Of a stretch of 64,000 nt of DNA, positions 1-9,177 are shown piece after piece. This stretch comes from Sphingobacteriia bacterium (GTDB taxonomy: Bacteria > Pseudomonadota > Alphaproteobacteria > Rickettsiales > 33-17): the NCBI GenBank assembly GCA_017304685.1, contig JAFKLR010000003.1:186001-250000 (forward strand), given 5' to 3'. How positions within the stretch are numbered: position 1 is the first letter of the stretch; each line of letters opens with the position of its first letter. The position numbers and the translations under genes are program-made. The notes beneath the pieces were generated by a model that was not told the DNA's origin, ran no database searches, and saw only the letters and a program-made list of their open reading frames with translations.

Positions 1-1350
1 TTTTAAAGAAATTGATGAAATAGAACTTATTATTTGATTTAACTCGTTAGCATCAAATCGGTTAGTTATATTATATGAAATATCTAAAATTTGTTTAAAT
101 TTATCATATCCTGTTTTAAGGTCAGGTTGTTGAAGATCTTGTAAGATGCTTTCAAAATTATAAATTGGATTTTCCCCCTTTTGTATTTTATGCTCATTTA
201 CATTTAAATACATAGCTAATACTAGATTATGGACTGCAATAGAGTTTAATCCATTATTGAAATCATATAAAATTACTACAGGGTTATTAGACATAATATG
301 ATTGTCTTTAATAAAAGCAGAGAATTCACTTAACATTACTTGCGGAGGAATTGTTTTGGAGCATTCAAAAACAAATTTGTTTTCCCCTTGAACTTTAGCA
401 TAATTTTTATTAGTAGTTTTATCTCTAAAAGAAGTATTATTTTGACTGCGTAAATCAATAATTAATCCAGCTGCTTTCGCTTGATCGCTTGTAAATTTTG
501 TAGAAGGAATTAAAACTAATTCTTTACTTGGGCTTAAATACACCCGGGTATTGTTAGCGAAATTTTTCTCAAGGAAAGATTCATTAAGTCCATGATCGGT
601 TGGAATGATTGATGCCTCCAGTGAGTTAAATGATTCCAGACCATAAACAGAATTTTCCATATATGAATTGTCTAGTAATACAGATTTAGTCAAATCTTCC
701 ATGCCTGGCATTACGGATCTACCTAATTCTTCACCATCTTTATTAACGTAAAGGCCGCTAGAATTATATGATTCACCGTCATAAGTAGAATATTCAAGAT
801 TATCACTAGTTTGTTTATTTCTTTTAAGAATTAATTCTCCTACTGTAATATTATAAAGTAGGTTAGAAAAATTTTCATAATCTTGCTTTGATAATTTTTC
901 TTTTATAATTTGTTGTAAATCAACACCAGGTATGAAATTCCCTTCTTTATCAAAAATTTTAAAATATTCTTCGGTAGATAAATTTTTATTAATTAAATTT
1001 TCAAAAATCATTTTCATGATTATTGAAGAATTTGATCCCATTCTTTTTTCAGTTGCAAGTAAAGTGTTGATTATACTAGGTGAGGTTATGTGTTGAAGAT
1101 TTGTATTATTCTCTTTTATAAAATGATAAAAGACTTTAAATGCTTCATAAGCATCTTTGTTATTAGCAGAAAAAGTTTGAAATATTTCACTTTCAAAAGA
1201 GCTTAAATCAAATAGTTTAACATCATCAAAGTACCTTCTACTTAAAATAAATAAATTTTTTATTAAATATAGATTGGAGATAGCATCTTTTCCATATTTA
1301 GATAATTCCTCATTTGCATTATTAACTGCTACTTGTTGATAATTTTTCAT
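1..1350 (-). CDS. Unknown protein, C-terminus cut by window edge
   Basis: An uninterrupted minus-strand reading frame begins with ATG at 1348-1350 and runs off the left edge, giving at least 450 residues. The protein begins MKNYQQVAVNNANEELSKYG and is rich in Asn, Ser, Lys and Ile. I see no signal peptide, membrane segment or catalytic motif that I recognise. The upstream gene on the same strand (the CDF exporter) ends 89 bases away across an A+T-rich gap, so this is probably a separate transcription unit. The size, composition and lack of a recognisable domain match other lineage-specific proteins in this window, which may be host-interaction proteins, but no function can be assigned. Confidence 0.75.
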   Translation of the reverse strand, partial: MKNYQQVAVNNANEELSKYGKDAISNLYLIKNLFILSRRYFDDVKLFDLSSFESEIFQTFSANNKDAYEAFKVFYHFIKENNTNLQHITSPSIINTLLATEKRMGSNSSIIMKMIFENLINKNLSTEEYFKIFDKEGNFIPGVDLQQIIKEKLSKQDYENFSNLLYNITVGELILKRNKQTSDNLEYSTYDGESYNSSGLYVNKDGEELGRSVMPGMEDLTKSVLLDNSYMENSVYGLESFNSLEASIIPTDHGLNESFLEKNFANNTRVYLSPSKELVLIPSTKFTSDQAKAAGLIIDLRSQNNTSFRDKTTNKNYAKVQGENKFVFECSKTIPPQVMLSEFSAFIKDNHIMSNNPVVILYDFNNGLNSIAVHNLVLAMYLNVNEHKIQKGENPIYNFESILQDLQQPDLKTGYDKFKQILDISYNITNRFDANELNQIISSISSISLK

Positions 1351-1439
1351 TATAGCCCTTTAATTTAAATTAATTACATGTATATATATTAACAAAAAAT
1401 TAACTAAAAGTAAAGTTATTTATTAAGAAATGCTAATAC

Positions 1440-2348
1440 TTAATAAAGTAAGGCTGTTTGCTTATCAGGGCAAGCTAATGTCTCTATTTGAATAGTAGAA
1501 TGAGTTAAATCAAATTTTTTATATAAAATTTCTCTTATATCTTCTTGTAACTTATCATAATTTATAGAGTTATCATTTATCATAACGTGTAGTGTGGTAA
1601 GCTTATGATTTGGCGTTAAAGACCAAATGTGAATATCGTGTACATCCGTGACTACCGATAAATTATCTATTATTTCTTTTATAATTTCGTCAGGATTTAT
1701 TGAGCTTGGAGATCCTTCCATTAAAATGTAACTGGATTGTTTTATTAAACGCCAACTAGCTTTTAAAAAAAGTACAGATATCAATAATGAAAGTATAGCA
1801 TCAACTTCTGCCCAACCAGTTAACATAATTATAAATCCTGCAATAATTGCAGCAATTGAGCCTAACATATCACTTAAAACATGAAGAAGAGCGCTTTTAA
1901 TATTAATATCATCACTTGCTCCGTTTCTAATCATTAGAAAGGAAAGGAAGTTAACCAGAAGGCCAATTAATCCTACATAAAAAATTGCCTCACCGCCTAT
2001 TTCCACAGGGTTAAAAAATCTAAAAAATGATTCAAAGGCCAAATAAATTGATAAAACAAGTAAGCTTATAGCATTAACAAATGTCGCAATTACTTGTAAG
2101 CGATGATAACCATAAGTAAATTTATTATTTTTAGGACGATTTGATATGAATAGCGCAAACCATGAAAGAAATAATGCTATACTATCAATTAACATATGTC
2201 CGCTATCAGCAAGTAAGGTAAGAGAACCAGTATAAATTGCAGCTATTGCCTCAATAATCATAAAGCTTGAGGTAAGGATCAAAGCCCTTAATAATATACG
2301 GCCTTGTGTCTTATTGTGGTTACAATGGTCATGATAATGCAATGACAT
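1440..2348 (-). CDS. Cation diffusion facilitator (CDF) metal exporter, zinc type
   Basis: A 302-residue inner-membrane protein of the CDF family, which exports Zn2+ or similar divalent metals in exchange for protons. About six membrane helices fill residues 20-210 and a cytosolic C-terminal domain follows. Two HxxxD metal-site motifs are visible, one in helix 2 (His51 and Asp55, preceded by Asp48) and one in helix 5 (His156 and Asp160). The His/Asp pairing is the pattern of zinc-transporting members such as CzcD, ZitB and ZnT. The extreme N-terminus is His-rich (HYHDHCNHN), as in many zinc CDFs. The exact metal is inferred. The gene lies 84 bases downstream of nrdR on the same strand and might be read through from it. 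Confidence 0.9.
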   Translation of the reverse strand: MSLHYHDHCNHNKTQGRILLRALILTSSFMIIEAIAAIYTGSLTLLADSGHMLIDSIALFLSWFALFISNRPKNNKFTYGYHRLQVIATFVNAISLLVLSIYLAFESFFRFFNPVEIGGEAIFYVGLIGLLVNFLSFLMIRNGASDDINIKSALLHVLSDMLGSIAAIIAGFIIMLTGWAEVDAILSLLISVLFLKASWRLIKQSSYILMEGSPSSINPDEIIKEIIDNLSVVTDVHDIHIWSLTPNHKLTTLHVMINDNSINYDKLQEDIREILYKKFDLTHSTIQIETLACPDKQTALLY

Positions 2349-2432
2349 AAAAAATCTTCTTAAATGAGTTAGAATTTGATTGTGACTTAAATAAAAATAA
2401 TTTCAATTATAAGATAGAAATTATTAGAATAA

Positions 2433-2888
2433 TTATTTATTTTTATCAATTTTAGTTAAAAATTTTTCAAAATCTTTTGCCTCGCTAAATTCTTTATAAA
2501 CCGAGGCAAAACGAACATACGCAACTTGATCAACTTCAGCAAGTGTAGACATAATAATTTCACCAATAGTTTTAGAATGTACTTCGTTATTACCTAACGA
2601 TTCTACCTTCGCAGTAACCTGATTTACTAAAGATTCAATTTGGTCACTAGATAATTGCCTTTTTCTAAATGCAATGCTAATTGACCTAGATATTTTTTCT
2701 CTATCAAATGGTCGCTTTTCTCCATTCTTTTTAATAACCGAAATTTCTCTAAACTGGATTTTCTCTATAGTTGTAAAGCGGTTATTACATTTAAGACATT
2801 GACGCCTTCTTTTAATAATATGACCATCATCACTTGCCCGGGAGTCTTTAACTTGGGTATCTTCAAAAGCACAAAAAGGACATTTCAT
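2433..2888 (-). CDS. nrdR: Transcriptional repressor NrdR
   Basis: NrdR is a nucleotide-sensing repressor of ribonucleotide reductase genes. The 151-residue length is typical. The N-terminal zinc ribbon is intact, with Cys3, Cys6, Cys31 and Cys34 and the basic stretch KRRRQ between the pairs. An ATP-cone domain fills roughly residues 47-137, starting at VIKKNGEKRPFDREKI. No ribonucleotide reductase gene is nearby, so it acts in trans. In many alphaproteobacteria nrdR sits beside glyA or ribD; that context is absent here. Its neighbour downstream is the CDF exporter. Confidence 0.96.
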   Translation of the reverse strand: MKCPFCAFEDTQVKDSRASDDGHIIKRRRQCLKCNNRFTTIEKIQFREISVIKKNGEKRPFDREKISRSISIAFRKRQLSSDQIESLVNQVTAKVESLGNNEVHSKTIGEIIMSTLAEVDQVAYVRFASVYKEFSEAKDFEKFLTKIDKNK

Positions 2889-3017
2889 AAATATTAACTT
2901 TTATTAATAAATCAATTCTTATCCCTTTAAAATATAGAATTATATTCATAGTTACAAGAAAAGAAGCAATTAAAATCAATAGGTTGCAAATTAGTTAAAA
3001 TATTAATATATTAAAAA

Positions 3018-3046
3018 TTGACAGGAAAGTTAATATATTAAATAAT
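3018..3046 (+). promoter_or_regulatory. Possible sigma-70 promoter for the 3081 gene
   Basis: A consensus TTGACA at 3018-3023 is followed after 17 bases by AATAAT at 3041-3046, about 35 bases before the start codon at 3081. The surroundings are almost pure A+T, so the -10 assignment is uncertain. Confidence 0.35.
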
Positions 3047-3080
3047 TATATATTGTATATTATTTATTATAGGCCGTATT

Positions 3081-3839
3081 ATGCTGTGGGATCTAGGAAA
3101 AAAACTAAAAAATTGGTTTAAAGATCATCAAGAAAAAAAGCTAAACAAAAAAATTGGCGATATTGATAACACAATAAAATATATTAATAGCAAAATTAAC
3201 GAAGCTAATAATAAAAAAGAACTTTCTGATGAAGATAGTAAAGAGTTAGCAAAGTTAGAAAAAGACAAAGAAACCTTAGAAAAAGCTAAGAAAAATATTA
3301 ATAAAAATGCAAGAGCAGGGTCTGGTTTAAGTATGACAGGCGGTATAATGTTTCTTGCAAGCTTTATAATTCCAATTCCAGGTGCCCAATTACTTGGTGG
3401 AGCTATGTTAATAGGTGGCTTAATTCTAGGTTTATCCACACCAAAACCTGCAAAAAAAATACTTGAAGAATATAAAAATAAAGTCGCTGATTATACTTCT
3501 AATAAAACTCCTGAGAATGAAGGGCATTCAAATATTCAGGTATTGGAAGAGGAAGTAGAAAGGAGTGGAAGTAAAACTCAAGGAAAAGAAGTTAATAAGG
3601 TTGAAAATAAAGAAGAGAGAAAACCTTTAACTCCTGAAGAAAGAAAACAAAAATATATAGAACAGGCGGATAGAAATAAGCAAGCTGCAATAGATAATAT
3701 GGAAAAGGCTAATGCTGAATTTAAGGCAAAATCGGCTTCAGGTTCTCTTAAAATGAGAACCGGTGGAGCTAGTGTGTCTAGTCCTGCTCCTATGGATCCT
3801 TCCAAGCAAGCTACTAAAAAAAGCCCTGAAATAAAATAA
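3081..3839 (+). CDS. Unknown protein with coiled coils and one hydrophobic hairpin
   Basis: A 252-residue protein that I do not recognise. Residues 1-75 are highly charged and helical (probable coiled coil). Residues 85-118 form a Gly-rich hydrophobic block (GLSMTGGIMFLASFIIPIPG and onward) long enough for two short membrane passes with a Pro-Gly turn. Residues 120-252 are hydrophilic and Lys/Glu-rich, with a long predicted helix around 180-220 and a low-complexity Ser/Pro tail. The hydrophobic block resembles that of small multidrug or stress-type membrane proteins, but no family can be named. The next gene starts about 20 bases downstream on the same strand, so the two are probably co-transcribed. 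Both look lineage-specific. Confidence 0.7.
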   Translation: MLWDLGKKLKNWFKDHQEKKLNKKIGDIDNTIKYINSKINEANNKKELSDEDSKELAKLEKDKETLEKAKKNINKNARAGSGLSMTGGIMFLASFIIPIPGAQLLGGAMLIGGLILGLSTPKPAKKILEEYKNKVADYTSNKTPENEGHSNIQVLEEEVERSGSKTQGKEVNKVENKEERKPLTPEERKQKYIEQADRNKQAAIDNMEKANAEFKAKSASGSLKMRTGGASVSSPAPMDPSKQATKKSPEIK

Positions 3840-3860
3840 TTTAAATGGTTGTATAAACCC

Positions 3861-4757
3861 ATGTCTCAAAATGATTTTGATGATATTGAAAAATTAACTG
3901 CTCGTGAAAAGGTTAATGGAAAAGATTTGCCTATAAGCCAGGAAATAGATCAAAGTGAAGATAATGTTGAAAAGGAATTCAAGGTTAATAGTAAAAGGAA
4001 GTTAGGAGATAAATTATCATTCTTAATTAAGCTATTACTTAAATTTTTTAAAATGCGACTTTTGATTTTTTTAGGGTTCAGAAAACTAGCTAACGCTTTA
4101 AGTACAAAAAATAATATTGGTGGAAATAATTCACAGAATAATTATGAACAATCTCGAGAATTAGGGCAAGAGCAAGAATCATATTTACAACAAGCGAGCA
4201 AACTTGGAATCGATTTAGCTCAAATTTCAAAAGCTCCTGAAGAAATAAAAATAGAAAAAATTGAAATTAAGTTAGTCGAAACAGAAGTTCTAAAAGAAAA
4301 AAATATAATTCAAGAAGCAAAAGAAGTTAGTAAAAATTATGAAAGAAATCATCAAGGGATAGAGACTTCAAGAGCTAATGTAATATTACATCAAACTCAT
4401 AAAGAAGTTACTGCTCACATTCATGAAACTAAAGCGTTAGAAGAAATGGGTGAAAAATCTAACAACAGAGACAGTATAAGTATAGCGCGCGGAAATGCTA
4501 TAGCATTAGCAGAAAATTTAGCACAAAATGCTTGTATGGATAATTTTAGAGATAACCTAGATAATGAACAAACGTTATTAAATGTTTTAAAAGAAAGCCA
4601 ACAAAATAATTTAAGTAATGCTTTAAAACAATTACAGGATCATAAAAATAATACTCTAGACGACTCATCACCTGCTAATCACGATTCCAGGCACACCCAT
4701 GAAAGACATCAAAAAACTGATCATGAAAGTAATGGGCATGGACATAACGGCCATTAA
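3861..4757 (+). CDS. Unknown coiled-coil protein with histidine-rich tail
   Basis: I place the start at the ATG at 3861 (product MSQNDFDDIEK, 298 residues); a TTG at 3849 would add four residues. Neither has a clear ribosome binding site. The N-terminal 50 residues are acidic, residues 58-80 are a short hydrophobic and basic stretch (LSFLIKLLLKFFKMRLLIFL) that could touch a membrane, and the middle is Gln/Glu/Lys-rich and probably helical. The last 30 residues are strikingly His-rich (HDSRHTHERHQKTDH, then GHGHNGH), a composition used for metal binding in other proteins. The gene follows the 3081 gene within about 20 bases and probably shares its transcript. Function unknown; secreted effector or metal-buffering protein are both guesses. 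Confidence 0.65.
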   Translation: MSQNDFDDIEKLTAREKVNGKDLPISQEIDQSEDNVEKEFKVNSKRKLGDKLSFLIKLLLKFFKMRLLIFLGFRKLANALSTKNNIGGNNSQNNYEQSRELGQEQESYLQQASKLGIDLAQISKAPEEIKIEKIEIKLVETEVLKEKNIIQEAKEVSKNYERNHQGIETSRANVILHQTHKEVTAHIHETKALEEMGEKSNNRDSISIARGNAIALAENLAQNACMDNFRDNLDNEQTLLNVLKESQQNNLSNALKQLQDHKNNTLDDSSPANHDSRHTHERHQKTDHESNGHGHNGH

Positions 4758-4771
4758 TTAATTTAATAATT

Positions 4772-4800
4772 TTATCCTCCAACCCTAGATTTTTTATAAT
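4772..4800 (+). promoter_or_regulatory. Possible promoter upstream of clpB
   Basis: A perfect TATAAT at 4795-4800 lies 17 bases after a weak TTATCC at 4772-4777. No convincing sigma-32 (heat-shock) pattern was found, so control of clpB by heat shock is not shown by the sequence. A strong Shine-Dalgarno GGAGGGG sits just before the clpB ATG. Confidence 0.35.
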
Positions 4801-4848
4801 CAATATTTATATAAGATATAGAAAATCCCAAATTATGGAGGGGAAATT

Positions 4849-7419
4849 ATGAATTTAGAAAAATTTACGAGTAAAGCACAAAATATTATTCAGGGTGCAT
4901 ATAATGCAGCCCTTGCTAATTCGCATCAATATTTAATGGCAGCACATTTGTTAAATGAAATGCTTAACGATAATGAAGGCTTTATCGAAAATATAATTAT
5001 TTCTAGTAAAGGTAATTATGCTCAAATTAAAGCTGAATGTGATAAAGAAATCCAATCTTTACCAAAAGTTACAGGAGGTGGAGTTGGACACGTTCTTACT
5101 TCACAGGAATTTGCTAAGCTAATTTTAGAATCAGAAAGTTTAGCTAAAAAGAAAGGTGATAGTTTTGTTACCGTTGAACGTATGTTTCAAGCCTTACTTA
5201 ATGTAGAATCTAAAGCTAACGATATATTAAAAAAAGCAGGTTTAACACTAGCAAAATTAGATGCTGTTATTGATGAAATTAGGGGTGGTAGAAAAGCTGA
5301 AAGTCAGCATAGTGAAGAAAGTTATCAATCCCTTAAAAAATATGCTACTGATCTTACTGAAAAAGCCAGACAAAATAAGCTTGACCCGGTTATTGGTCGT
5401 GATGAAGAAATAAGGCGTGCTATTCAAGTTCTTGCAAGAAGAACTAAAAATAACCCAGTGCTTATTGGTGAACCAGGTGTTGGTAAAACCGCGATTGTGG
5501 AAGGTCTTGCTCAACGAATAATAAATGACGATGTACCAGAAAGCCTTAAAAATAGACGATTACTTTCTTTAGATTTAGGAGCGATGATTGCAGGTGCTAA
5601 ATTTAGAGGAGAATTTGAAGAAAGGCTTAAATCAGTTTTAAATGAAATAGCAAGTAGTGAAGGGGATGTAATTTTATTTATTGATGAATTGCATACTCTT
5701 GTAGGAGCAGGAGCTTCAGAAGGAGCGATGGATGCTTCTAATCTTTTAAAACCTGCTTTATCACGTGGAGAATTGCATTGTATAGGAGCAACTACCCTTG
5801 ATGAATATCGTAAGCATATTGAGAAAGACGCGGCTCTTGCTCGTAGATTTCAAACTGTGTATGTTTCAGAACCTACAGTAATTGACAGTATTTCAATACT
5901 TAGAGGCCTTAAAGAAAAATATGAGCTTCATCATGGTGTAAGAATAACTGATAATGCTCTAGTTTCTGCTGCAACACTTTCAGACAGATATATTTCTGAT
6001 AGATTTTTACCTGATAAAGCAATTGATTTAGTAGATGAGGCGGCAAGTAGGCTTAGAATGGAAATTGATAGTAAGCCAGAAAAGCTTGATGAGCTTGATC
6101 GCAAAATTATTCAAATGAAAATCGAAATGGAGGCATTAAAAAAAGAAAATGATAAAGCCTCTAAAGATAGATTAGAAGATTTAACCAATGAGATAAAAGA
6201 TTTTGAAAGCGAGGCAACTGAGTTAAATGCTAAATGGAAAGCTGAAAAATCGAAATTAACAGATCTACAAAAATTAAAAGAGAATTTAGAGAATGCAAAA
6301 TTAGAATTAGAAGCTGCTCAAAGGAAAGGTGATTTAGCAAAAGCTGGCGAATTAATGTATGGTATTATTCCCGATTTAACCAAGAAAATAAATGATCAGG
6401 AAGAAAAAGCAAAATCTACTGGCTTACTTAAAGAAGCAGTTACAGACCAAGATATTGCATTAGTAGTTTCAAGATGGACTGGAGTGCCTGTTGATAAATT
6501 AATGACGGGTGAACGTGAAAAACTACTTACTATGGAAGAACATTTAGGTAAATCGGTTATTGGTCAAAAAGATGCGATAATTGCTGTAAGTAATGCAGTT
6601 AGAAGAGCTCGCGCTGGTGTTAGTGACAAAAACCGACCACTAGGAACTTTCATGTTTTTAGGCCCTACTGGAGTGGGAAAAACTGAATTAACTAAATCTC
6701 TAGCAGAATTTTTATTTGATGATTCGCACGCATTACTTAGAGTAGATATGTCAGAATATATGGAGAAACATTCTGTAGCGCGTTTAATTGGGGCTCCTCC
6801 AGGGTATGTTGGATATGAGCAAGGTGGATATTTAACCGAAGCCGTAAGAAGAAGGCCATATCAAGTTATATTATTTGATGAGATAGAAAAGGCTCATCCG
6901 GATGTATTTAATTTATTTTTACAAATTTTAGATGAAGGAAGATTAACCGATAGCCATGGAAGAGTGGTTAATTTCTGTAATACTATAATTGTAATGACTT
7001 CAAATATCGGTTCAGATTTATTAGTAGAACTTAAAGAAAATGAACCTGCAGAAAAAGTGCGTGACAAAATTATGGAAAGAGTAAGTCAATCATTTAGACC
7101 AGAATTCATTAATCGTATAGATGAGATTATCTTATTCCACAGATTGTCACGTAGAGATATGAATGATATTGTTAAAGTGTATCTTGAAAAAATAAAAACT
7201 CATTTAAGCGAGCAAGATATCTTTATTGAACTCACTGATAAGTCTATTAATTTACTTGCAGATGCAGGATATGATCCGCTTTATGGAGCCAGACCTTTAA
7301 AAAGAGTAGTGCAAAAGCTTTTACAGGATAAGCTTGCCTATAAAATTTTAGCTGGTGAAATACAGCCTGGAAGTAAAGTGGTTATAGACGCTAATGATAA
7401 AGAATTAATTATAAAGTAG
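4849..7419 (+). CDS. clpB: ATP-dependent disaggregase ClpB
   Basis: ClpB is the Hsp100 hexameric chaperone that threads and rescues aggregated proteins together with DnaK. The 856-residue length is standard. Order of domains: Clp-N repeats (about 1-145); AAA-1 with Walker [10 protein letters not shown] near residue 207 and Walker [10 protein letters not shown] near 278; the long coiled-coil middle domain (about 405-525) that distinguishes ClpB from ClpA and ClpC; AAA-2 with Walker [10 protein letters not shown] near 605, Walker [15 protein letters not shown], and the C-terminal small domain containing GARPLKR. A strong GGAGGGG ribosome binding site precedes the ATG. It is transcribed alone; the next gene is convergent. 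Confidence 0.98.
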   Translation: MNLEKFTSKAQNIIQGAYNAALANSHQYLMAAHLLNEMLNDNEGFIENIIISSKGNYAQIKAECDKEIQSLPKVTGGGVGHVLTSQEFAKLILESESLAKKKGDSFVTVERMFQALLNVESKANDILKKAGLTLAKLDAVIDEIRGGRKAESQHSEESYQSLKKYATDLTEKARQNKLDPVIGRDEEIRRAIQVLARRTKNNPVLIGEPGVGKTAIVEGLAQRIINDDVPESLKNRRLLSLDLGAMIAGAKFRGEFEERLKSVLNEIASSEGDVILFIDELHTLVGAGASEGAMDASNLLKPALSRGELHCIGATTLDEYRKHIEKDAALARRFQTVYVSEPTVIDSISILRGLKEKYELHHGVRITDNALVSAATLSDRYISDRFLPDKAIDLVDEAASRLRMEIDSKPEKLDELDRKIIQMKIEMEALKKENDKASKDRLEDLTNEIKDFESEATELNAKWKAEKSKLTDLQKLKENLENAKLELEAAQRKGDLAKAGELMYGIIPDLTKKINDQEEKAKSTGLLKEAVTDQDIALVVSRWTGVPVDKLMTGEREKLLTMEEHLGKSVIGQKDAIIAVSNAVRRARAGVSDKNRPLGTFMFLGPTGVGKTELTKSLAEFLFDDSHALLRVDMSEYMEKHSVARLIGAPPGYVGYEQGGYLTEAVRRRPYQVILFDEIEKAHPDVFNLFLQILDEGRLTDSHGRVVNFCNTIIVMTSNIGSDLLVELKENEPAEKVRDKIMERVSQSFRPEFINRIDEIILFHRLSRRDMNDIVKVYLEKIKTHLSEQDIFIELTDKSINLLADAGYDPLYGARPLKRVVQKLLQDKLAYKILAGEIQPGSKVVIDANDKELIIK

Positions 7420-7527
7420 ATATTTAGTGCCAGGGATGAAATAAACTTGGCATTTATTTTATATTATTTTTTTTAATAGATAAATTGAAGGACTTAAAAG
7501 TAAAATTTAATAGGAAAGTTATTAAAA

Positions 7528-7557
7528 TTAAAGCCTACTTTTTACAGTAGGCTTTAA
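7528..7557. terminator. Hairpin terminator between clpB and the VanX-like gene
   Basis: A 12-bp perfect stem (TTAAAGCCTACT pairs with AGTAGGCTTTAA) with a 6-base loop lies between two convergent genes, five bases past the stop of the VanX-like gene. T-containing tracts on both sides make it a plausible bidirectional terminator. Confidence 0.6.
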
Positions 7558-7562
7558 AGGTT

Positions 7563-8306
7563 TTATTCGATATCGAAATCGAAATATGTATCTGGATACA
7601 TTTCGTTTTCTAATAAGAAATGCCACCATTCTCTTTCATCAGGTTTAAAACCTACTGTTGTCATAACTTCTCTTAAATATGCACGTTTACTTCTATTTTT
7701 GTCTAAAACAAGTTTAGAACCAGGAGCAGAAGCTTCATCCATTAAATCAAATGAAGTACCCATATCAACAGTGCCATCATCTAAAAATGTCATTGAAACA
7801 TTATTAGTAAGTTTACGATGGGTTTTAATGATTGGTCCTGGTGTTTTATTTAAAGAAATTATAGTAACGTCAACAGCGCTTCCTCTAGAATGAGGAGATT
7901 TTAAAGCAAAATAACCAAAATTAGTTATTCTTGATTTATCAGTTCTTGGATAATAATCTTCTTTATATTTTTGATCTTTAAAGTTATTACTCCATTTAAT
8001 GATTGCATCTACCGCTTTTTGTGGGCGATATGCATCATAAACTACGAGTGAATAACCATCTTTTAAAAGAATATCTTGAGCTCTTTTAAGGGCTAAAGCT
8101 GTAGGTCTTGTTAAAATTACACGGTTAGCTTTATAACCATCAAGTCTTTTACCAATAAAATTTTCTTTTGAATAATAACGAAGATTTTGAATGATTGTCG
8201 GGTCTACTTCTTCAAGATAAACAAAGCCTTCTGGAAAGTTTGCTGTAGCTTGGGCAGCATTTAAACATAAAACATAGGTAAAAATTACCATTAGAAATCT
8301 CAACAT
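7563..8306 (-). CDS. D-alanyl-D-alanine dipeptidase, VanX/DdpX type (M15D)
   Basis: A 247-residue zinc peptidase that splits D-Ala-D-Ala. A cleavable signal peptide is visible (hydrophobic start MLRFLMVIFTYVLCL, likely cut after AQATA), so the product is periplasmic. The M15 zinc site is intact: SPHSRGSAVDV provides His and Asp and EWWHF near the C-terminus provides the catalytic Glu and third ligand. The conserved VYDAYRP motif is also present. In Gram-negative bacteria such DdpX/PcgL-like enzymes recycle peptidoglycan D-Ala-D-Ala as nutrient; no VanH/VanA partner is nearby, so vancomycin resistance is not suggested. Presence in this lineage implies a peptidoglycan wall, in line with asd downstream. 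Confidence 0.93.
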   Translation of the reverse strand: MLRFLMVIFTYVLCLNAAQATANFPEGFVYLEEVDPTIIQNLRYYSKENFIGKRLDGYKANRVILTRPTALALKRAQDILLKDGYSLVVYDAYRPQKAVDAIIKWSNNFKDQKYKEDYYPRTDKSRITNFGYFALKSPHSRGSAVDVTIISLNKTPGPIIKTHRKLTNNVSMTFLDDGTVDMGTSFDLMDEASAPGSKLVLDKNRSKRAYLREVMTTVGFKPDEREWWHFLLENEMYPDTYFDFDIE

Positions 8307-8474
8307 ACCCTATCTCCTTTTTAAGGTTAGTAATTAGTTTAGAATCGAAACGGCCGTTAACAATTTTATTATAAGTGTGTAACATTTTATGTCAAACATA
8401 AATAAAGTATTTAAAGATGTTTTATTATTAATTTTAATTGCGAAAAATTAGAAATAAGTTTTTAAAATGGAAAA

Positions 8475-9086
8475 TTATTCGTAGCAACGTAAAAATAATT
8501 CTATTTTTTCTATTATGAAATCATCAGCGATTATATTTGAATTATTATCTAAAACCCCTAAGGTCGCTTTTAAATGTAAGTGCCCAATGAGAGTAGTCAA
8601 AAAAAATTCAGCAGCTTTATTATAGTCAGATATATTTAAAACTTTTCCTTTTTCCATTAAGAAATTAGCTATGACTTCTGTACCTTTCATGACGCCATTA
8701 TTAAAAAAAGCCTGACTTAATTCTGGAAAATGTTTTGATTCTGACACAATAATTCTAAAGAGATTTATGGAATCTTTATCTAGTATTTTATTAAGAAAAC
8801 TTTTACCTATAAAAATTAGATTTTCCTTAAGGCTTCGGTCTTCTTTAAGATTTTCTGATAACAATGATGCAAAGGTTTCGCATCTATTTTTAATTACATG
8901 AGCAAATAACATTTCCTTGCTATCAAAATAATTATATAAAGTTGCTTTTGAAACTTTTGCCTCGTGCGATATAATTTCCATGCTTGTTGTAGAAAACCCA
9001 TTATTTAAAAATAAATGCTCTGCAGCTTTAATAATTTGGTCTCTCTTGTTACACGGAAACTCAATTAATGTTTTTTTATTTTTCAT
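8475..9086 (-). CDS. TetR-family transcriptional regulator of efflux
   Basis: A 203-residue TetR/AcrR-type repressor. The N-terminal helix-turn-helix spans about residues 28-60 (TTSMEIISHEAKVSKATLYN, then YFDSKEMLF), the textbook TetR pattern. The remaining helical domain would bind an inducer and resembles the AefR-like C-terminal region (PF14246-type), though that subfamily call is inference. It is divergent from the EmrAB-like pair at 9178-11815 with a strong palindrome between them, so it almost certainly represses both itself and the pump. Confidence 0.92.
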   Translation of the reverse strand: MKNKKTLIEFPCNKRDQIIKAAEHLFLNNGFSTTSMEIISHEAKVSKATLYNYFDSKEMLFAHVIKNRCETFASLLSENLKEDRSLKENLIFIGKSFLNKILDKDSINLFRIIVSESKHFPELSQAFFNNGVMKGTEVIANFLMEKGKVLNISDYNKAAEFFLTTLIGHLHLKATLGVLDNNSNIIADDFIIEKIELFLRCYE

Positions 9087-9140
9087 AATAACAAATTAAT
9101 TTAAATGGCTTGAAAATTAAAGATATATTATAGTATATTA

Positions 9141-9157
9141 AACTAAACAGTTTAGTT
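9141..9157. promoter_or_regulatory. TetR-type operator palindrome
   Basis: AACTAAAC-A-GTTTAGTT is a perfect 8+8 inverted repeat around one central base, placed between the divergent tetR-like gene and the EmrA-like gene, about 20 bases before the latter. It overlaps the A+T-rich region where both promoters must lie. The size and position match TetR-family operators. Confidence 0.8.
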
Positions 9158-9177
9158 CAAGTTAAGTGATTAATTAT

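Noticed and set aside
3128-3862. Two minus-strand frames of about 100 residues opposite the 3081 gene
   Set aside because: Both are antisense shadows of a plus-strand gene with better start context and composition, and have no recognisable domains.
4758-4848. Sigma-32 heat-shock promoter in front of clpB
   Set aside because: No CTTGAA-like and CCCCAT-like pair with the right spacing is present; only a sigma-70-like TATAAT is seen.
7563-8306. Vancomycin resistance gene
   Set aside because: The enzyme is VanX-like but has a signal peptide and no VanH, VanA or VanRS neighbours, so a peptidoglycan-recycling role is more likely.
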